Source of the DNA: Bauldia sp963759235
GTDB lineage: Bacteria; Pseudomonadota; Alphaproteobacteria; Rhizobiales; Kaistiaceae
Direction: 5' to 3'
Assembly: GCA_963759235.1 (NCBI GenBank)
Contig: CAVWYO010000005.1
Coordinates: 434,001-498,000 of the forward strand
Length of the DNA: 64,000 bases
Positions 1-8,154 of this stretch are shown here, piece after piece. Both the position numbers and the translations under genes were made by a program. Numbering within the stretch: the first letter of the stretch is position 1; each line of letters begins with the position of its first letter. The notes below the pieces were generated by a model, which worked only from the letters and a program-made list of their open reading frames with translations, was not told the origin of the DNA and made no database searches.

Positions 1-30
1 TGACGGCGAGTCGGCATCCGGCTAAGCAAG

Positions 31-1635
31 ATGCTTCAGTTTGCCCGTTGGAGAGTCGTTCTGATCCTCCTGGCGCTCGTCGCCGGGATCGTGGTGATTG
101 TCCCTGATTTCTTCTCTCGCGATTCGGTCAACGCGTGGCCGGGCTGGCTTCCGAAGAAGCAGGTCGTGCTCGGCCTGGACCTGCAAGGCGGCGCCTACCT
201 GCTCTATCAGGTCGACCGGCAGGACTACATGGACAAGCGGCTGAGGACGCTGGTTGGCGACGTCCGCAAGGCAATGCTCGAAAGCCCGCGCATCGGCTAT
301 ACCGGGCTCGGCGTCCAGGGCGACGGTGTCCAGCTCCGCATCCGGGATCTCTCGCAGCTCGACGACGCGCGAGCGCGGCTGGAGAAGTTGCGCAATCCAC
401 TGGTCTCGTCGCTGCTCGGCGGCGCTTCGGTCAACGAATTCGACCTCGCTTTGTCAAACGACGGTCTTGCCCGGCTCTCCTATTCGGCGAGCGGGATGCA
501 GCAGCGGGTTCGCGGCATCGTCCAGCAGTCGATCGAAGTGATCAACCGGCGCATCAACGAACTCGGCACCACGGAGCCGAGCATTCAGCGTCAGGGCGAC
601 GACCGGATCCTGGTCGAGGCTCCCGGTCTCGGCGACCCCGAACGCCTCAAGGCGATCGTCGGCCAGACCGCCTTGCTCACCTTCCACCTGGTCCGCGATA
701 CCATCCAGACGGCGGCGGTCCAGACCCCGAGCCCGGGCACCATCATTCTTCCCTCGTCCGAGTCGGCCGGCACGTCCTATGTGCTGGACGATTCACCGCT
801 GATGACCGGCGAGGATCTGGTCGACGCGCAGGCGGGGTTCGACAGCCGGACCAATCAGCCGGTGGTCAATTTCCGCCTGTCGACCTCCGGCGCCCGCAAG
901 TTCGCCGACGTCACCCAGCAGAATGTCGGTCACCAGTTCGCCATCGTGCTTGACGACAAGGTCATCTCGGCGCCGGTGATCCGCGAGCCGATTCTCGGCG
1001 GCTCCGGCCAGATCAGCGGCAACTTCACGGTGCAGACCGCGAACGACCTTGCCATCCTGCTGCGGGCCGGGTCGCTGCCGGCGAAACTCACCATCGTCGA
1101 GGAGCGCACCGTCGGGCCCGGTCTCGGGGCGGACTCGATCGCGGCCGGCAAGATCGCCGCGATCATCGGCGCGCTGATCGTCGGGGTCTACATGGTGACG
1201 GTTTACGGCTTCTTCGGCATCCTCGCCGATCTGGCGGTGATCGCCAATGTGGTGTTGATCTTCGCCATCCTGACCTTGCTCGGCGCAACGCTGACATTGC
1301 CCGGCATCGCCGGCGTCGTGCTGACGATCGGCACGGCGGTCAACTCCAACGTGCTGATCTACGAGCGCATCCGCGAGGAGGCGCGGCAGGGCCGCTCGGC
1401 GATCGCGGCGATCGACCTCGGCTTCAAGCGGGCGCTCGGCACGATCGTCGACGCCAACATCACCACGCTGATCGCCGCGCTGGCGCTTTATCTGCTCGGC
1501 TCGGGGCCGATCCGCGGCTTCGCGGTAACCTATGCCATCGGCATTGCGACGACGGTGTTCACCGCCTTCACCGTCACGCGGCTGATGGTCGCCACCTGGT
1601 ATCATCGCCGTCGTCCGGCGAAGATCGCACTCTAG
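31..1635 (+). CDS. secD: Protein translocase subunit SecD
   Basis: SecD is the larger half of the SecDF complex, which uses the proton gradient to help pull proteins across the inner membrane after SecA/SecYEG. The 534-residue protein has an N-terminal membrane helix (about residues 8-28), the conserved D-L-Q-G-G motif near residue 50, a long periplasmic P1 region, and a C-terminal block of membrane helices (about 370-525). Within that block is the R-A-G-S-L-P-A segment typical of SecD. Length and domain order are normal. The start at 31 gives the usual alphaproteobacterial beginning M-L-x-F-A-R-W. secF follows after 32 bases, so the two are cotranscribed. The window opens with TGA at bases 1-3, which could be the stop codon of an upstream yajC, but that gene is outside the window. 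Confidence 0.97.
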   Translation: MLQFARWRVVLILLALVAGIVVIVPDFFSRDSVNAWPGWLPKKQVVLGLDLQGGAYLLYQVDRQDYMDKRLRTLVGDVRKAMLESPRIGYTGLGVQGDGVQLRIRDLSQLDDARARLEKLRNPLVSSLLGGASVNEFDLALSNDGLARLSYSASGMQQRVRGIVQQSIEVINRRINELGTTEPSIQRQGDDRILVEAPGLGDPERLKAIVGQTALLTFHLVRDTIQTAAVQTPSPGTIILPSSESAGTSYVLDDSPLMTGEDLVDAQAGFDSRTNQPVVNFRLSTSGARKFADVTQQNVGHQFAIVLDDKVISAPVIREPILGGSGQISGNFTVQTANDLAILLRAGSLPAKLTIVEERTVGPGLGADSIAAGKIAAIIGALIVGVYMVTVYGFFGILADLAVIANVVLIFAILTLLGATLTLPGIAGVVLTIGTAVNSNVLIYERIREEARQGRSAIAAIDLGFKRALGTIVDANITTLIAALALYLLGSGPIRGFAVTYAIGIATTVFTAFTVTRLMVATWYHRRRPAKIAL

Positions 1636-1667
1636 AGGAAGACAGGGCCGAGAGGGCCCAAGCACCG

Positions 1668-2618
1668 ATGCGCAAGCTCCGCCTCATTCCCGACGACACC
1701 CGCATCCGCTTCATGTGGCTGCGGCGATTCAACTTTCCCATATCGCTGTTCCTGTCGGTCGTGTCGGTCATCGCCTTCTTCCTCATCGGTCCGCAATACG
1801 GCATCGATTTCCGCGGCGGCACGCTGATCGAGATGCGGCCGATCGCCGAGACGACGACGCTGGCGACCATCCGCTCGACGCTCAACACCCTCAATCTCGG
1901 TGACGTTCAGGTGCAGGAGGTGAGCGACATCACCTCGGGCACCAACATCCTGGTGCGCATTCAGCAGCAGGCGGGCGGTGACGAGGCCCAGCAGGAGGCC
2001 CTCACCAGGGTGCGTAGCGCGCTGGGCGACAAGGTCGATTTCCGCCGTGTCGAAGTGGTCGGGCCGCGGGTTTCCAGCGAACTCGCCTATAACGGCACGC
2101 TCGCCATGGTCCTGTCGATGCTCGGCATCCTCGTCTATGTCTGGTTCCGCTTCGAATGGCAGTTCGCGGTCGGCGCCATCATATGCACGGCGCACGATGT
2201 GCTGATGACGCTCGGCTTCTTCACGCTGCTTCAGCTCGAATTCGACCTGTCGAGCATCGCCGCGCTGCTCACCATCGTCGGCTATTCGCTCAACGACACG
2301 GTGGTCGTTTACGACCGAATTCGTGAAAACCTGCGCAAATACAAGAAGATGCCGCTGCCGGAGCTCATCGACCGGTCGATCAACGAGACGCTGGCGAGAA
2401 CGGTGACCACCTCGCTGACGACGCTGCTCGCCCTGTTCGCCCTGCTCATCTTCGGCGGATCGGTGATCCGCTCCTTCGTCTCGGCGATGATCTTCGGCAT
2501 CGTCATCGGCACCTATTCGTCCATCTATATCGCCGCGCCGCTGCTCATTTACTTCAAGCTACGCCCAACGACTGTGCCTGCCGAGGAAACGGAAACGGTC
2601 GAGCCGGCGGAGGCCTGA
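1668..2618 (+). CDS. secF: Protein translocase subunit SecF
   Basis: SecF is the partner of SecD in the SecDF accessory complex of the Sec translocon. The 316-residue protein has a first membrane helix near residues 25-45, the D-F-R-G-G-T motif just after it, and a C-terminal membrane domain. That domain carries the family signature G-Y-S-L-N-D-T-V-V-V-Y-D-R-I-R-E-N. It is a separate gene from secD, not a fusion as in some bacteria. The ATG at 1668 gives a typical length. A GTG-started Mth938-like gene begins four bases after its stop, so the operon probably continues through the next two genes. Confidence 0.97.
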   Translation: MRKLRLIPDDTRIRFMWLRRFNFPISLFLSVVSVIAFFLIGPQYGIDFRGGTLIEMRPIAETTTLATIRSTLNTLNLGDVQVQEVSDITSGTNILVRIQQQAGGDEAQQEALTRVRSALGDKVDFRRVEVVGPRVSSELAYNGTLAMVLSMLGILVYVWFRFEWQFAVGAIICTAHDVLMTLGFFTLLQLEFDLSSIAALLTIVGYSLNDTVVVYDRIRENLRKYKKMPLPELIDRSINETLARTVTTSLTTLLALFALLIFGGSVIRSFVSAMIFGIVIGTYSSIYIAAPLLIYFKLRPTTVPAEETETVEPAEA

Positions 2619-2622
2619 ACCC

Positions 2623-3009
2623 GTGGCGCGCGCCGGCATCAACGTCCGCGCGGCCCATTTTCCCGGACGGGCGCCGATCGACGCCTACGGCAATGGCGGC
2701 TTCCGTTTTGCGGCCATGTCCCATCGCGGTTCGCTGCTTTGCCTGCCGAGCGGCATCTACGGTTGGGAGCCCCCGGCGACCATCGATGGGGCGAGCCTCG
2801 CCAGGGTTTTCGACGAGGCGGGTGCGATCGAAGTGCTGATCGTCGGCGCGGGGAAGGAGATCGCCCCGCTCGGCGAGGCGCTGAAGCATGAACTCCGCGA
2901 GGCGGGGATCGTTGCCGAGGCCATGTCCACCGGCGCCGCGGTGCGGACCTACAATGTTCTCCTCGCCGAGAGCCGCGCGGTTGCCGCCGCCCTGGTCGCG
3001 GTGGACTGA
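2623..3009 (+). CDS. Mth938-like domain protein (DUF498/AAMDC family)
   Basis: This 128-residue protein belongs to the Mth938-like (DUF498) fold family. Its members are small single-domain proteins often found next to secDF or squalene-synthase-like genes in Alphaproteobacteria. A human relative, NDUFAF3, assists assembly of respiratory complex I. Visible family features are the central L-L-C-L-P-S-G-I-Y-G-W stretch, the V-L-I-V-G-A-G strand (about residues 67-73) and the closing G-A-A-V-R-T-Y-N-V-L segment. The start is a GTG four bases after the secF stop; no ATG gives a full domain. The following gene is a homologue of NDUFAF6, another complex I assembly factor. The shared respiratory link is an inference from eukaryotic homologues only. 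Confidence 0.85.
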   Translation: MARAGINVRAAHFPGRAPIDAYGNGGFRFAAMSHRGSLLCLPSGIYGWEPPATIDGASLARVFDEAGAIEVLIVGAGKEIAPLGEALKHELREAGIVAEAMSTGAAVRTYNVLLAESRAVAAALVAVD

Positions 3010-3036
3010 AGACGTTCCGGACCATATCTGACCGGC

Positions 3037-3867
3037 ATGGATGCTGCCGCCCATTGCGCCGCGATCGTCCGGACCGGCGACCGCGATCGCTACCTCGCCG
3101 ATCTCTTTGCGCCAGAATCGGTGCGCCCGCATCTGTTCGCGCTGCACGCCTTCGACGTCGAGGTGTCGAGCATCCGCGTCAAGGTCAGCGAGCCGACGCT
3201 CGGCGAAATGCGGCTCGAATGGTGGCGTGAAGCGCTGCGCGGCGATCACGGCGGCAATCCGGTGGCGGCGACGCTCGCCGAGACGATCGCGGTCCATGCC
3301 CTACCGATCGACGCCTTCGACAACCTGCTCCAGGCGCGCATCTTCGATCTCTACGATGACCCGATGCCGACCATCGCCGATCTGGAGGGCTACGCCGGCG
3401 ACACCTCGTCCGCCGTGATGCAGCTCGGCGCCATCATCCTGGCAGGCGGCCGGGACCCCGGAACCGCCGAGGTCGCCGGCTATGCGGGGGTGGCGGCGGC
3501 CCTGACGACGATCCTCAAGGGCCTGCCGCTCACCGCTTCCCGGGGCCAGTGCTATCTGCCGGCCGACCGCCTTGCCGCCGAAGGGGCGGAGCCAAGCGAC
3601 CTCCGGACGGGAGAAGCCACGACGGGAGTCCGGTCGACGGTGGGCGCGGTGGCAACCCTCGCCCGCGATCGCCTTGCCGCGGCACGGCAGGCCATGGCCG
3701 ATGTCGACCGCGCCTTGCTGCCCGCCTTCCTGCCGGCCGCGACGGTGGAGCCGCTCCTCGGGCAAATCGATGGCGCCGGCTTCGATCCGCTCCGCCGGCA
3801 CGCCGACATCAGTCCGCTCCGACGGCAGTGGATCATCTGGCGCGCGGCGCGGCGGGGAATGATATAA
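3037..3867 (+). CDS. Squalene/phytoene synthase family protein (NDUFAF6-like)
   Basis: This 276-residue protein has the all-helical isoprenoid synthase fold of squalene/phytoene synthases. It belongs to the divergent branch that contains mitochondrial NDUFAF6. The N-terminal R-D-R-Y-L-A-D-L-F-A-P segment and the R-L-E-W-W-R-E motif (about residues 61-67) are typical. The classical Asp-rich D-x-x-x-D substrate motifs are not intact: the first is replaced by the F-D-V-E-V-S region and the second by Y-A-G-D-T-S. Prenyl condensation is therefore unlikely. It sits 27 bases downstream of the Mth938-like gene. No other carotenoid or hopanoid gene is in the window, which also argues against a biosynthetic role. 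Confidence 0.8.
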   Translation: MDAAAHCAAIVRTGDRDRYLADLFAPESVRPHLFALHAFDVEVSSIRVKVSEPTLGEMRLEWWREALRGDHGGNPVAATLAETIAVHALPIDAFDNLLQARIFDLYDDPMPTIADLEGYAGDTSSAVMQLGAIILAGGRDPGTAEVAGYAGVAAALTTILKGLPLTASRGQCYLPADRLAAEGAEPSDLRTGEATTGVRSTVGAVATLARDRLAAARQAMADVDRALLPAFLPAATVEPLLGQIDGAGFDPLRRHADISPLRRQWIIWRAARRGMI

Positions 3868-3876
3868 TCCACTGCC

Positions 3877-4557
3877 ATGACCTCCAACGAACCCGTTCGC
3901 GCACTCAAGGACAGGATCTGCGATTTCTACGAAACTCGGTGCGGCAAGGGACACCAGCAACTTGGATGGCGCTTCCTCTATAGCCCTGCACGCGTCCTTG
4001 ACGGAGCCGGGTTGGCCTTTCTTGGGTTGAATCCGGGAGGAAACCACATTCCGCCGGATCATCCCTGGTTCGCGACAGAGGACGGCAGCGCGTACGTGAC
4101 GGAGCGCTGGGCCGAACACGAGGCTGGTCAGAGCCGGTTGCAGACGCAGGTTCGAGCGCTGTTCTCAAAGATCGGCATTGCCGACGCGAGCACCGTCCTG
4201 GCGGGCAATCTAGTCCCGTTTCGTTCGCCGAAATGGCAATGCCTCGAGGAACCGAAAGAGGCGCTAAAGTTCGGGGCGTCAATATGGGGGAGCATCCTTG
4301 ACCGAGTGCAGCCAACGATGGTCGTTGCCATGGGGGGTGAAACTCGCCGCACACTGAAGCGAGTGCTTCGCGTCGGCGCGACGGAGCGGGTGGGAGTGAA
4401 CTGGGGGACGCCGAACGGAGAAGTCAAAGCCGAGTGCGGAGAGTTCGCGACCGGACGATTCGTCGGCCTGCCACACCTCTCGCGTTACCCGATCATGACC
4501 AGGGAAGCTAGCGCACAAGCGGTCACTAGGCTGATAGCCTGTCTGATCCAAGAGTGA
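3877..4557 (+). CDS. Uncharacterised uracil-DNA-glycosylase-fold protein
   Basis: This 226-residue protein resembles the uracil-DNA glycosylase-like superfamily. It has a G-L-A-F-L-G-L-N-P-G-G strand-loop (about residues 46-56) where glycosylases carry their active-site loop, an N-L-V-P-F-R-S-P segment near 110, and H-L-S-R-Y-P near 202 in place of the usual H-P-S motif. The catalytic Asp or Asn of characterised UDG families cannot be assigned with confidence, so glycosylase activity is not claimed. It starts nine bases after the upstream gene and ends two bases before the convergent trmFO stop. Its codon use looks less GC3-biased than its neighbours, which may indicate later acquisition. Family call moderate, function unknown. 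Confidence 0.6.
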   Translation: MTSNEPVRALKDRICDFYETRCGKGHQQLGWRFLYSPARVLDGAGLAFLGLNPGGNHIPPDHPWFATEDGSAYVTERWAEHEAGQSRLQTQVRALFSKIGIADASTVLAGNLVPFRSPKWQCLEEPKEALKFGASIWGSILDRVQPTMVVAMGGETRRTLKRVLRVGATERVGVNWGTPNGEVKAECGEFATGRFVGLPHLSRYPIMTREASAQAVTRLIACLIQE

Positions 4558-4559
4558 TG

Positions 4560-5966
4560 TCATTCCGCCGCATCGGCGACAGGTGGCGCCAGCCACCGAT
4601 CAAGATCGGCGAGGGCGCGCGCCGAAAGCGCCCGTTTACGGGCCTTGCCCCGCTCGGCGGCGGGCAGCTTGCTGCCGGTCGGCCTGGGCAGCTCGATTGG
4701 CGGAAAGAGGCCAAAATTGACGTTCATCGGCTGGAACGAGCGTTTCCCCTCCTCCTCGTCGGAGGAAAGGTGGCCGCCAGTGATGTGGCCGAGAATGGCG
4801 CCGAAGGCGGTGGTCGGCGGCGGTACGGTGACCGTCTCGCCGAGCCGCTCGGCCGCGGCGAACCGCCCGGCAAGCAGGCCCATTGCGGCGGATTCCACGT
4901 ATCCCTCGCAGCCGGTGATCTGTCCGGCGAAACGCAAGCGCGGGTCGGCCTTCAGACGGAGCGTGCCGTCGAGGAGCTTGGGCGAATCGAGGAAGGTGTT
5001 GCGGTGGAGCCCGCCGAGGCGGGCGAACTGCGCACCCGCCAGTCCGGGGATCATGCGGAAGATGTCGGCCTGGACGCCGTATTTCAGCTCGGTCTGGAAG
5101 CCGACGATGTTGTAGAGCGTGCCGAGCGCGTTGTCCTGGCGGAGCTGGACGACGGCATAAGGCTTCTCGGCGGGCCGGCGCGGGTTGGTCAGCCCGACCG
5201 GCTTCATCGGCCCGTAGCGGAGTGTCTCGCGGCCGCGCCGGGCCATCACCTCGATCGGCAGGCAGCCCTCGAAATAGGGGATCTTCTCCCAGTCATGATG
5301 CTTGTGCTGCTCGCCGGCGACGAGGGCATCGACGAACGCCTCGTATTGCGGCTTGTCGAGCGGGCAATTGATGTAGTCGCGGCCGGTGCCGCCGGGGCCG
5401 ACCTTGTCGTAGCGCGACTGGAACCAGGCGATGTCCATGTCGATACTGTCGAAATGGACGATCGGCGCGATGGCGTCGAAGAAGGCGAGCGCCTCCCTGC
5501 CGGTGCAGCTCCGGATCGCGTCGGCAAGCGCCGGCGAGGTGAGGGGGCCGGTGCAGACGACGACGCTGTCCCAATCGGCAGGCGGCAGATCGGCTATCTC
5601 CTCGCGTCGGATGGTTATGAGCGGCTCCGCCTCCAGGGCATCGGTGACGGCGGCGGCAAACCCCTCGCGGTCGACGGCGAGCGCGCCGCCCGCCGGCACC
5701 TGATGCGAATCGGCCATCCGCATGATCAGCGATCCGGCGCGGCGCAATTCCTCGTGAAGCAGGCCGACCGCGTTGGTCTCGCGGTCGTCGGAGCGGAACG
5801 AGTTCGAGCAAACGAGCTCGGCGAACTTCTCCGTCTGATGAGCCTCGGTGGTCCGAATCGGCCGCATCTCGTGGAGGATTGCCCGCACTCCTCGCCTGGC
5901 GATCTGCCACGCGGCCTCGGAGCCGGCAAGCCCGCCGCCGACGACATGAACAGGTTCCGTTGTCAT
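4560..5966 (-). CDS. trmFO: tRNA (uracil-54-C5)-methyltransferase, folate-dependent (TrmFO)
   Basis: TrmFO makes ribothymidine at position 54 of the tRNA T-loop, using methylene-tetrahydrofolate and FAD. The 468-residue protein begins with the FAD-binding V-H-V-V-G-G-G-L-A-G-S-E-A-A-W motif. It contains the family's R-P-x-x-x-T-x-A-H segment (residues 36-44) and the C-S-N-S-F-R-S motif near residue 53, which holds a catalytic cysteine. It also has the G-C-L-P-I-E region and the C-terminal N-V-N-F-G-L-F-P motif. Length and order are typical of the GidA-small clade. It is transcribed alone, convergent with the UDG-fold gene. No alternative start is needed. Confidence 0.96.
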   Translation of the reverse strand: MTTEPVHVVGGGLAGSEAAWQIARRGVRAILHEMRPIRTTEAHQTEKFAELVCSNSFRSDDRETNAVGLLHEELRRAGSLIMRMADSHQVPAGGALAVDREGFAAAVTDALEAEPLITIRREEIADLPPADWDSVVVCTGPLTSPALADAIRSCTGREALAFFDAIAPIVHFDSIDMDIAWFQSRYDKVGPGGTGRDYINCPLDKPQYEAFVDALVAGEQHKHHDWEKIPYFEGCLPIEVMARRGRETLRYGPMKPVGLTNPRRPAEKPYAVVQLRQDNALGTLYNIVGFQTELKYGVQADIFRMIPGLAGAQFARLGGLHRNTFLDSPKLLDGTLRLKADPRLRFAGQITGCEGYVESAAMGLLAGRFAAAERLGETVTVPPPTTAFGAILGHITGGHLSSDEEEGKRSFQPMNVNFGLFPPIELPRPTGSKLPAAERGKARKRALSARALADLDRWLAPPVADAAE

Positions 5967-6039
5967 GAGCGCAGGAAACTATCGCGCAGGCGCCGAGGGT
6001 TCAACCGCGGTCACCCGAGGGGCGCGACCGGCAAAAGAA

Positions 6040-6074
6040 AAACGCCCGCCGGGGAGGAAGATCGGCGGGCGTTT
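6040..6074 (-). terminator. Rho-independent terminator of the DUF1127 gene
   Basis: An 11-bp perfect inverted repeat, AAACGCCCGCC (6040-6050) and GGCGGGCGTTT (6064-6074), encloses a 13-base loop. Read on the minus strand the stem is followed by TTTTTCTTTT. This is a convincing intrinsic terminator about 90 bases downstream of the DUF1127 stop codon. Confidence 0.85.
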
Positions 6075-6162
6075 CTCTAAGTCGAGGCCGGAACCAGGGA
6101 GGAGGAGGTCCCGGTCTCGTCACGTCCGGAGCGTGGGAGGACGCTCCGAGGCGATTGGCGAA

Positions 6163-6315
6163 CTAGCGCTTGGCAGCCTGGCGGGCGATCGACGGGATAT
6201 CCACGCGGCTGATGCCAAGATCGGCCAGATCGCGCTGGCTGAGCCGCATCAGCTCATTGTAGGTGTCCCGGTACTGCCGCCAGCTGCGGTAGGTATCAAC
6301 CAGACGGTTGCTCAT
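6163..6315 (-). CDS. Small DUF1127 domain protein
   Basis: This 50-residue protein (M-S-N-R-L-V start at 6315) consists of a single DUF1127 motif. It is helical, with the characteristic R-L-S-x-R-x-L-A-D-L-G-I-S-R-x-D-I pattern in its second half. Short DUF1127 proteins of Rhizobiales are known from Agrobacterium and relatives to affect phosphate and carbon metabolism and RNA turnover, and several are stress-induced. The longer in-frame start at 6357 would add 14 residues unlike the family, so the internal ATG is preferred. It has its own intrinsic terminator. It also has a structured upstream region with two PhaR-type sites, suggesting control by the carbon-storage regulator. Confidence 0.85.
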   Translation of the reverse strand: MSNRLVDTYRSWRQYRDTYNELMRLSQRDLADLGISRVDIPSIARQAAKR

Positions 6316-6648
6316 CGTGCTTGCCTTTCCACTTCCGATTCCGTTCGGGGAATCCATTCAAGTCGTTTTTGCCGATGCCGAAGGTAGTCACCCCCACCGA
6401 CGCTGTGCAGACCGAATTTCGCATGGCAGCGATGCACTTGATGCAACGCAGCATAATTCCGTCACATATGGTGCAACGCAGAAAAGATATGTGATCAGAT
6501 GGATTTTGCGGCCAATCCGGCCCGGCCGGTGGGCAGACGGGCGGCGTCGCGGCCGACCGGTTTCGCGGTATGGAAGCGGCTTGACCAGTTCGGCGCGACG
6601 GTCGATACCGCCTGTGCAGCCGATCGAAGCCGCAAACGCGAAAGCCCC
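6316..6648. other. 333-base intergenic region between DUF1127 gene and gatB
   Basis: This is the divergent promoter region for the DUF1127 gene (leftward) and gatB (rightward). It contains two identical TGCAACGCA boxes and an 8-bp inverted repeat, described separately. An in-frame ATG at 6499 would extend GatB by 50 Arg-rich residues with no family match; I treat that part as untranslated leader. Confidence 0.6.
6442..6494. promoter_or_regulatory. Paired PhaR-type sites plus 8-bp inverted repeat
   Basis: TGCAACGCAGCA (6442-6453) and TGCAACGCAGAA (6472-6483) lie exactly 30 bases apart on the same strand. Both fit the PhaR consensus reported for Bradyrhizobium as I recall it, TGCRNYGCASMA. The second box is enclosed by a perfect inverted repeat, TCACATAT (6462-6469) and ATATGTGA (6487-6494). 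Binding by PhaR is inferred, not shown. Which of the two divergent genes responds is also unknown. Confidence 0.55.
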
Positions 6649-8127
6649 ATGAACGAAGCCGTCCGTCCCGCCAAGCCATCGAAGCTCGTCAAGGGCGTCA
6701 CCGGCGACTGGGAGGTGGTGATCGGCCTGGAGGTCCATGCCCAGGTCATCTCCCGCGCCAAGCTGTTCTCCGGGGCGCCGACCGACTTCGGCGGCGCGCC
6801 GAACGCTCATGTCAGCCTGGTTGACGCCGCGATGCCCGGCATGCTGCCGGTGATCAATGAAGAGTGCGTGGCCCAGGCGGTGCGCACCGGCCTCGGGCTG
6901 AAGGCGCGGATCAACCTGAGAAGCGTTTTCGACCGGAAGAACTACTTCTATCCCGACCTGCCGCAGGGCTATCAGATCTCGCAATATAAGCAGCCGATCG
7001 TCGGGGAAGGGACGGTGACGGCCGACCTTCCCGACGGCGAGACGGTGACCGTCGGCATCGAGCGGCTTCACCTCGAGCAGGATGCCGGGAAGTCGATCCA
7101 CGATCAGCACGCGACCATGAGCTTTGTCGATCTCAACCGTTCCGGCGTGGCGCTGATGGAGATCGTCAGCAAGCCGGACCTGCGGTCGGCGGAGGAGGCA
7201 AGGGCGTTTCTGACCAAGCTTCGCGCGATCCTGCGCTATCTCGGCACCTGCGACGGCGACATGGAGAAGGGGAGCCTCCGGGCCGACGTCAACGTCTCGG
7301 TGCGCCGGCCGGGCGAGCCGCTCGGCACCCGCTGCGAGATCAAGAACGTCAATTCGATCCGCTTCGTCGGCCAGGCGATCGAATCGGAGGCGCGCCGGCA
7401 GATCGGCGTGATCGAGGACGGCGGCGTCATCGAGCAGGAGACGAGGCTTTTCGATCCCGGCCGCGGCGAGACGCGCTCGATGCGCTCCAAGGAAGAAGCG
7501 CACGACTACCGCTATTTTCCCGACCCGGATCTTCTGCCGCTCGAGCTCGATCAGGCCTGGATCGACGCGCTCGCCGCCGCGTTGCCCGAACTGCCCGACG
7601 CCCGGAAGGCGCGCTTCGTCGCCGCTTACGGCCTCAGCCCCTACGACGCCGATGTGCTGGTCGCCGAGAAGGAGAGCGCCGAATATTTCGAGATGGTGGC
7701 CAAGGGGCGCGACCCGAAGCTCGCCGCCAACTGGGTGATCAACGAGCTCGCCGGCCGCCTCAATCGGGAAGGCAAAGGGATCGCCGAAAGTCCGGTCTCG
7801 GCGGAGCAGATCGGCGCCATCATCGACCTGATCGGCGAGGGGACGATCTCCGGCAAGATCGCCAAGGACCTCTTCGAGATCGTCTGGACCGACGGCGGCG
7901 ATCCGCGCGCCATCGTCGAGGAGCGCGGCCTGAAGCAGGTCACCGATACCGGGGCGATCGAAGCGCTGGTCGACGCGATCATCGCCGCCAATCCCGACAA
8001 GGCGGAAGCGGCAAAGGCCAAGCCGAACATGCTCGGCTGGTTCGTCGGCCAGGTGATGAAGGCAAGCGGGGGCAAGGCAAATCCGCAGGCCGTGAACGCT
8101 CTTTTAAGGGAAAAGCTGGGACTCTAG
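6649..8127 (+). CDS. gatB: Aspartyl/glutamyl-tRNA(Asn/Gln) amidotransferase subunit B
   Basis: GatB is the kinase/tRNA-binding subunit of GatCAB, which amidates misacylated Glu-tRNA(Gln) and Asp-tRNA(Asn). The 492-residue protein from the ATG at 6649 has the family opening E-V-V-I-G-L-E-V-H-A-Q (about residues 24-34). The metal- and ATP-binding R-K-N-Y-F-Y-P-D-L-P-Q-G-Y region and the R-x-D-V-N-V-S-V motif follow. A GatB/YqeY tail runs over about the last 150 residues, with the closing N-M-L-G-W-F-V-G-Q segment. An upstream in-frame ATG (6499) is rejected because the added residues have no family counterpart. gatA and gatC are not adjacent and are not in this window. Confidence 0.96.
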   Translation: MNEAVRPAKPSKLVKGVTGDWEVVIGLEVHAQVISRAKLFSGAPTDFGGAPNAHVSLVDAAMPGMLPVINEECVAQAVRTGLGLKARINLRSVFDRKNYFYPDLPQGYQISQYKQPIVGEGTVTADLPDGETVTVGIERLHLEQDAGKSIHDQHATMSFVDLNRSGVALMEIVSKPDLRSAEEARAFLTKLRAILRYLGTCDGDMEKGSLRADVNVSVRRPGEPLGTRCEIKNVNSIRFVGQAIESEARRQIGVIEDGGVIEQETRLFDPGRGETRSMRSKEEAHDYRYFPDPDLLPLELDQAWIDALAAALPELPDARKARFVAAYGLSPYDADVLVAEKESAEYFEMVAKGRDPKLAANWVINELAGRLNREGKGIAESPVSAEQIGAIIDLIGEGTISGKIAKDLFEIVWTDGGDPRAIVEERGLKQVTDTGAIEALVDAIIAANPDKAEAAKAKPNMLGWFVGQVMKASGGKANPQAVNALLREKLGL

Positions 8128-8154
8128 CCGCTCCTGCAAACGGAGTGTGGGCGC

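Noticed and set aside
793..1665. 290-codon open frame antisense to secD
   Set aside because: It is a shadow of the GC3 bias of secD, rich in Arg, Asp and Gly, and has no ribosome-binding site or family features.
4554..6080. 508-codon open frame opposite trmFO
   Set aside because: It is the antisense image of an intact, well-conserved gene and has low-complexity composition.
6499..6648. N-terminal extension of GatB from an upstream ATG
   Set aside because: The extra 50 residues are Arg-rich with no family counterpart; the ATG at 6649 gives the normal length.
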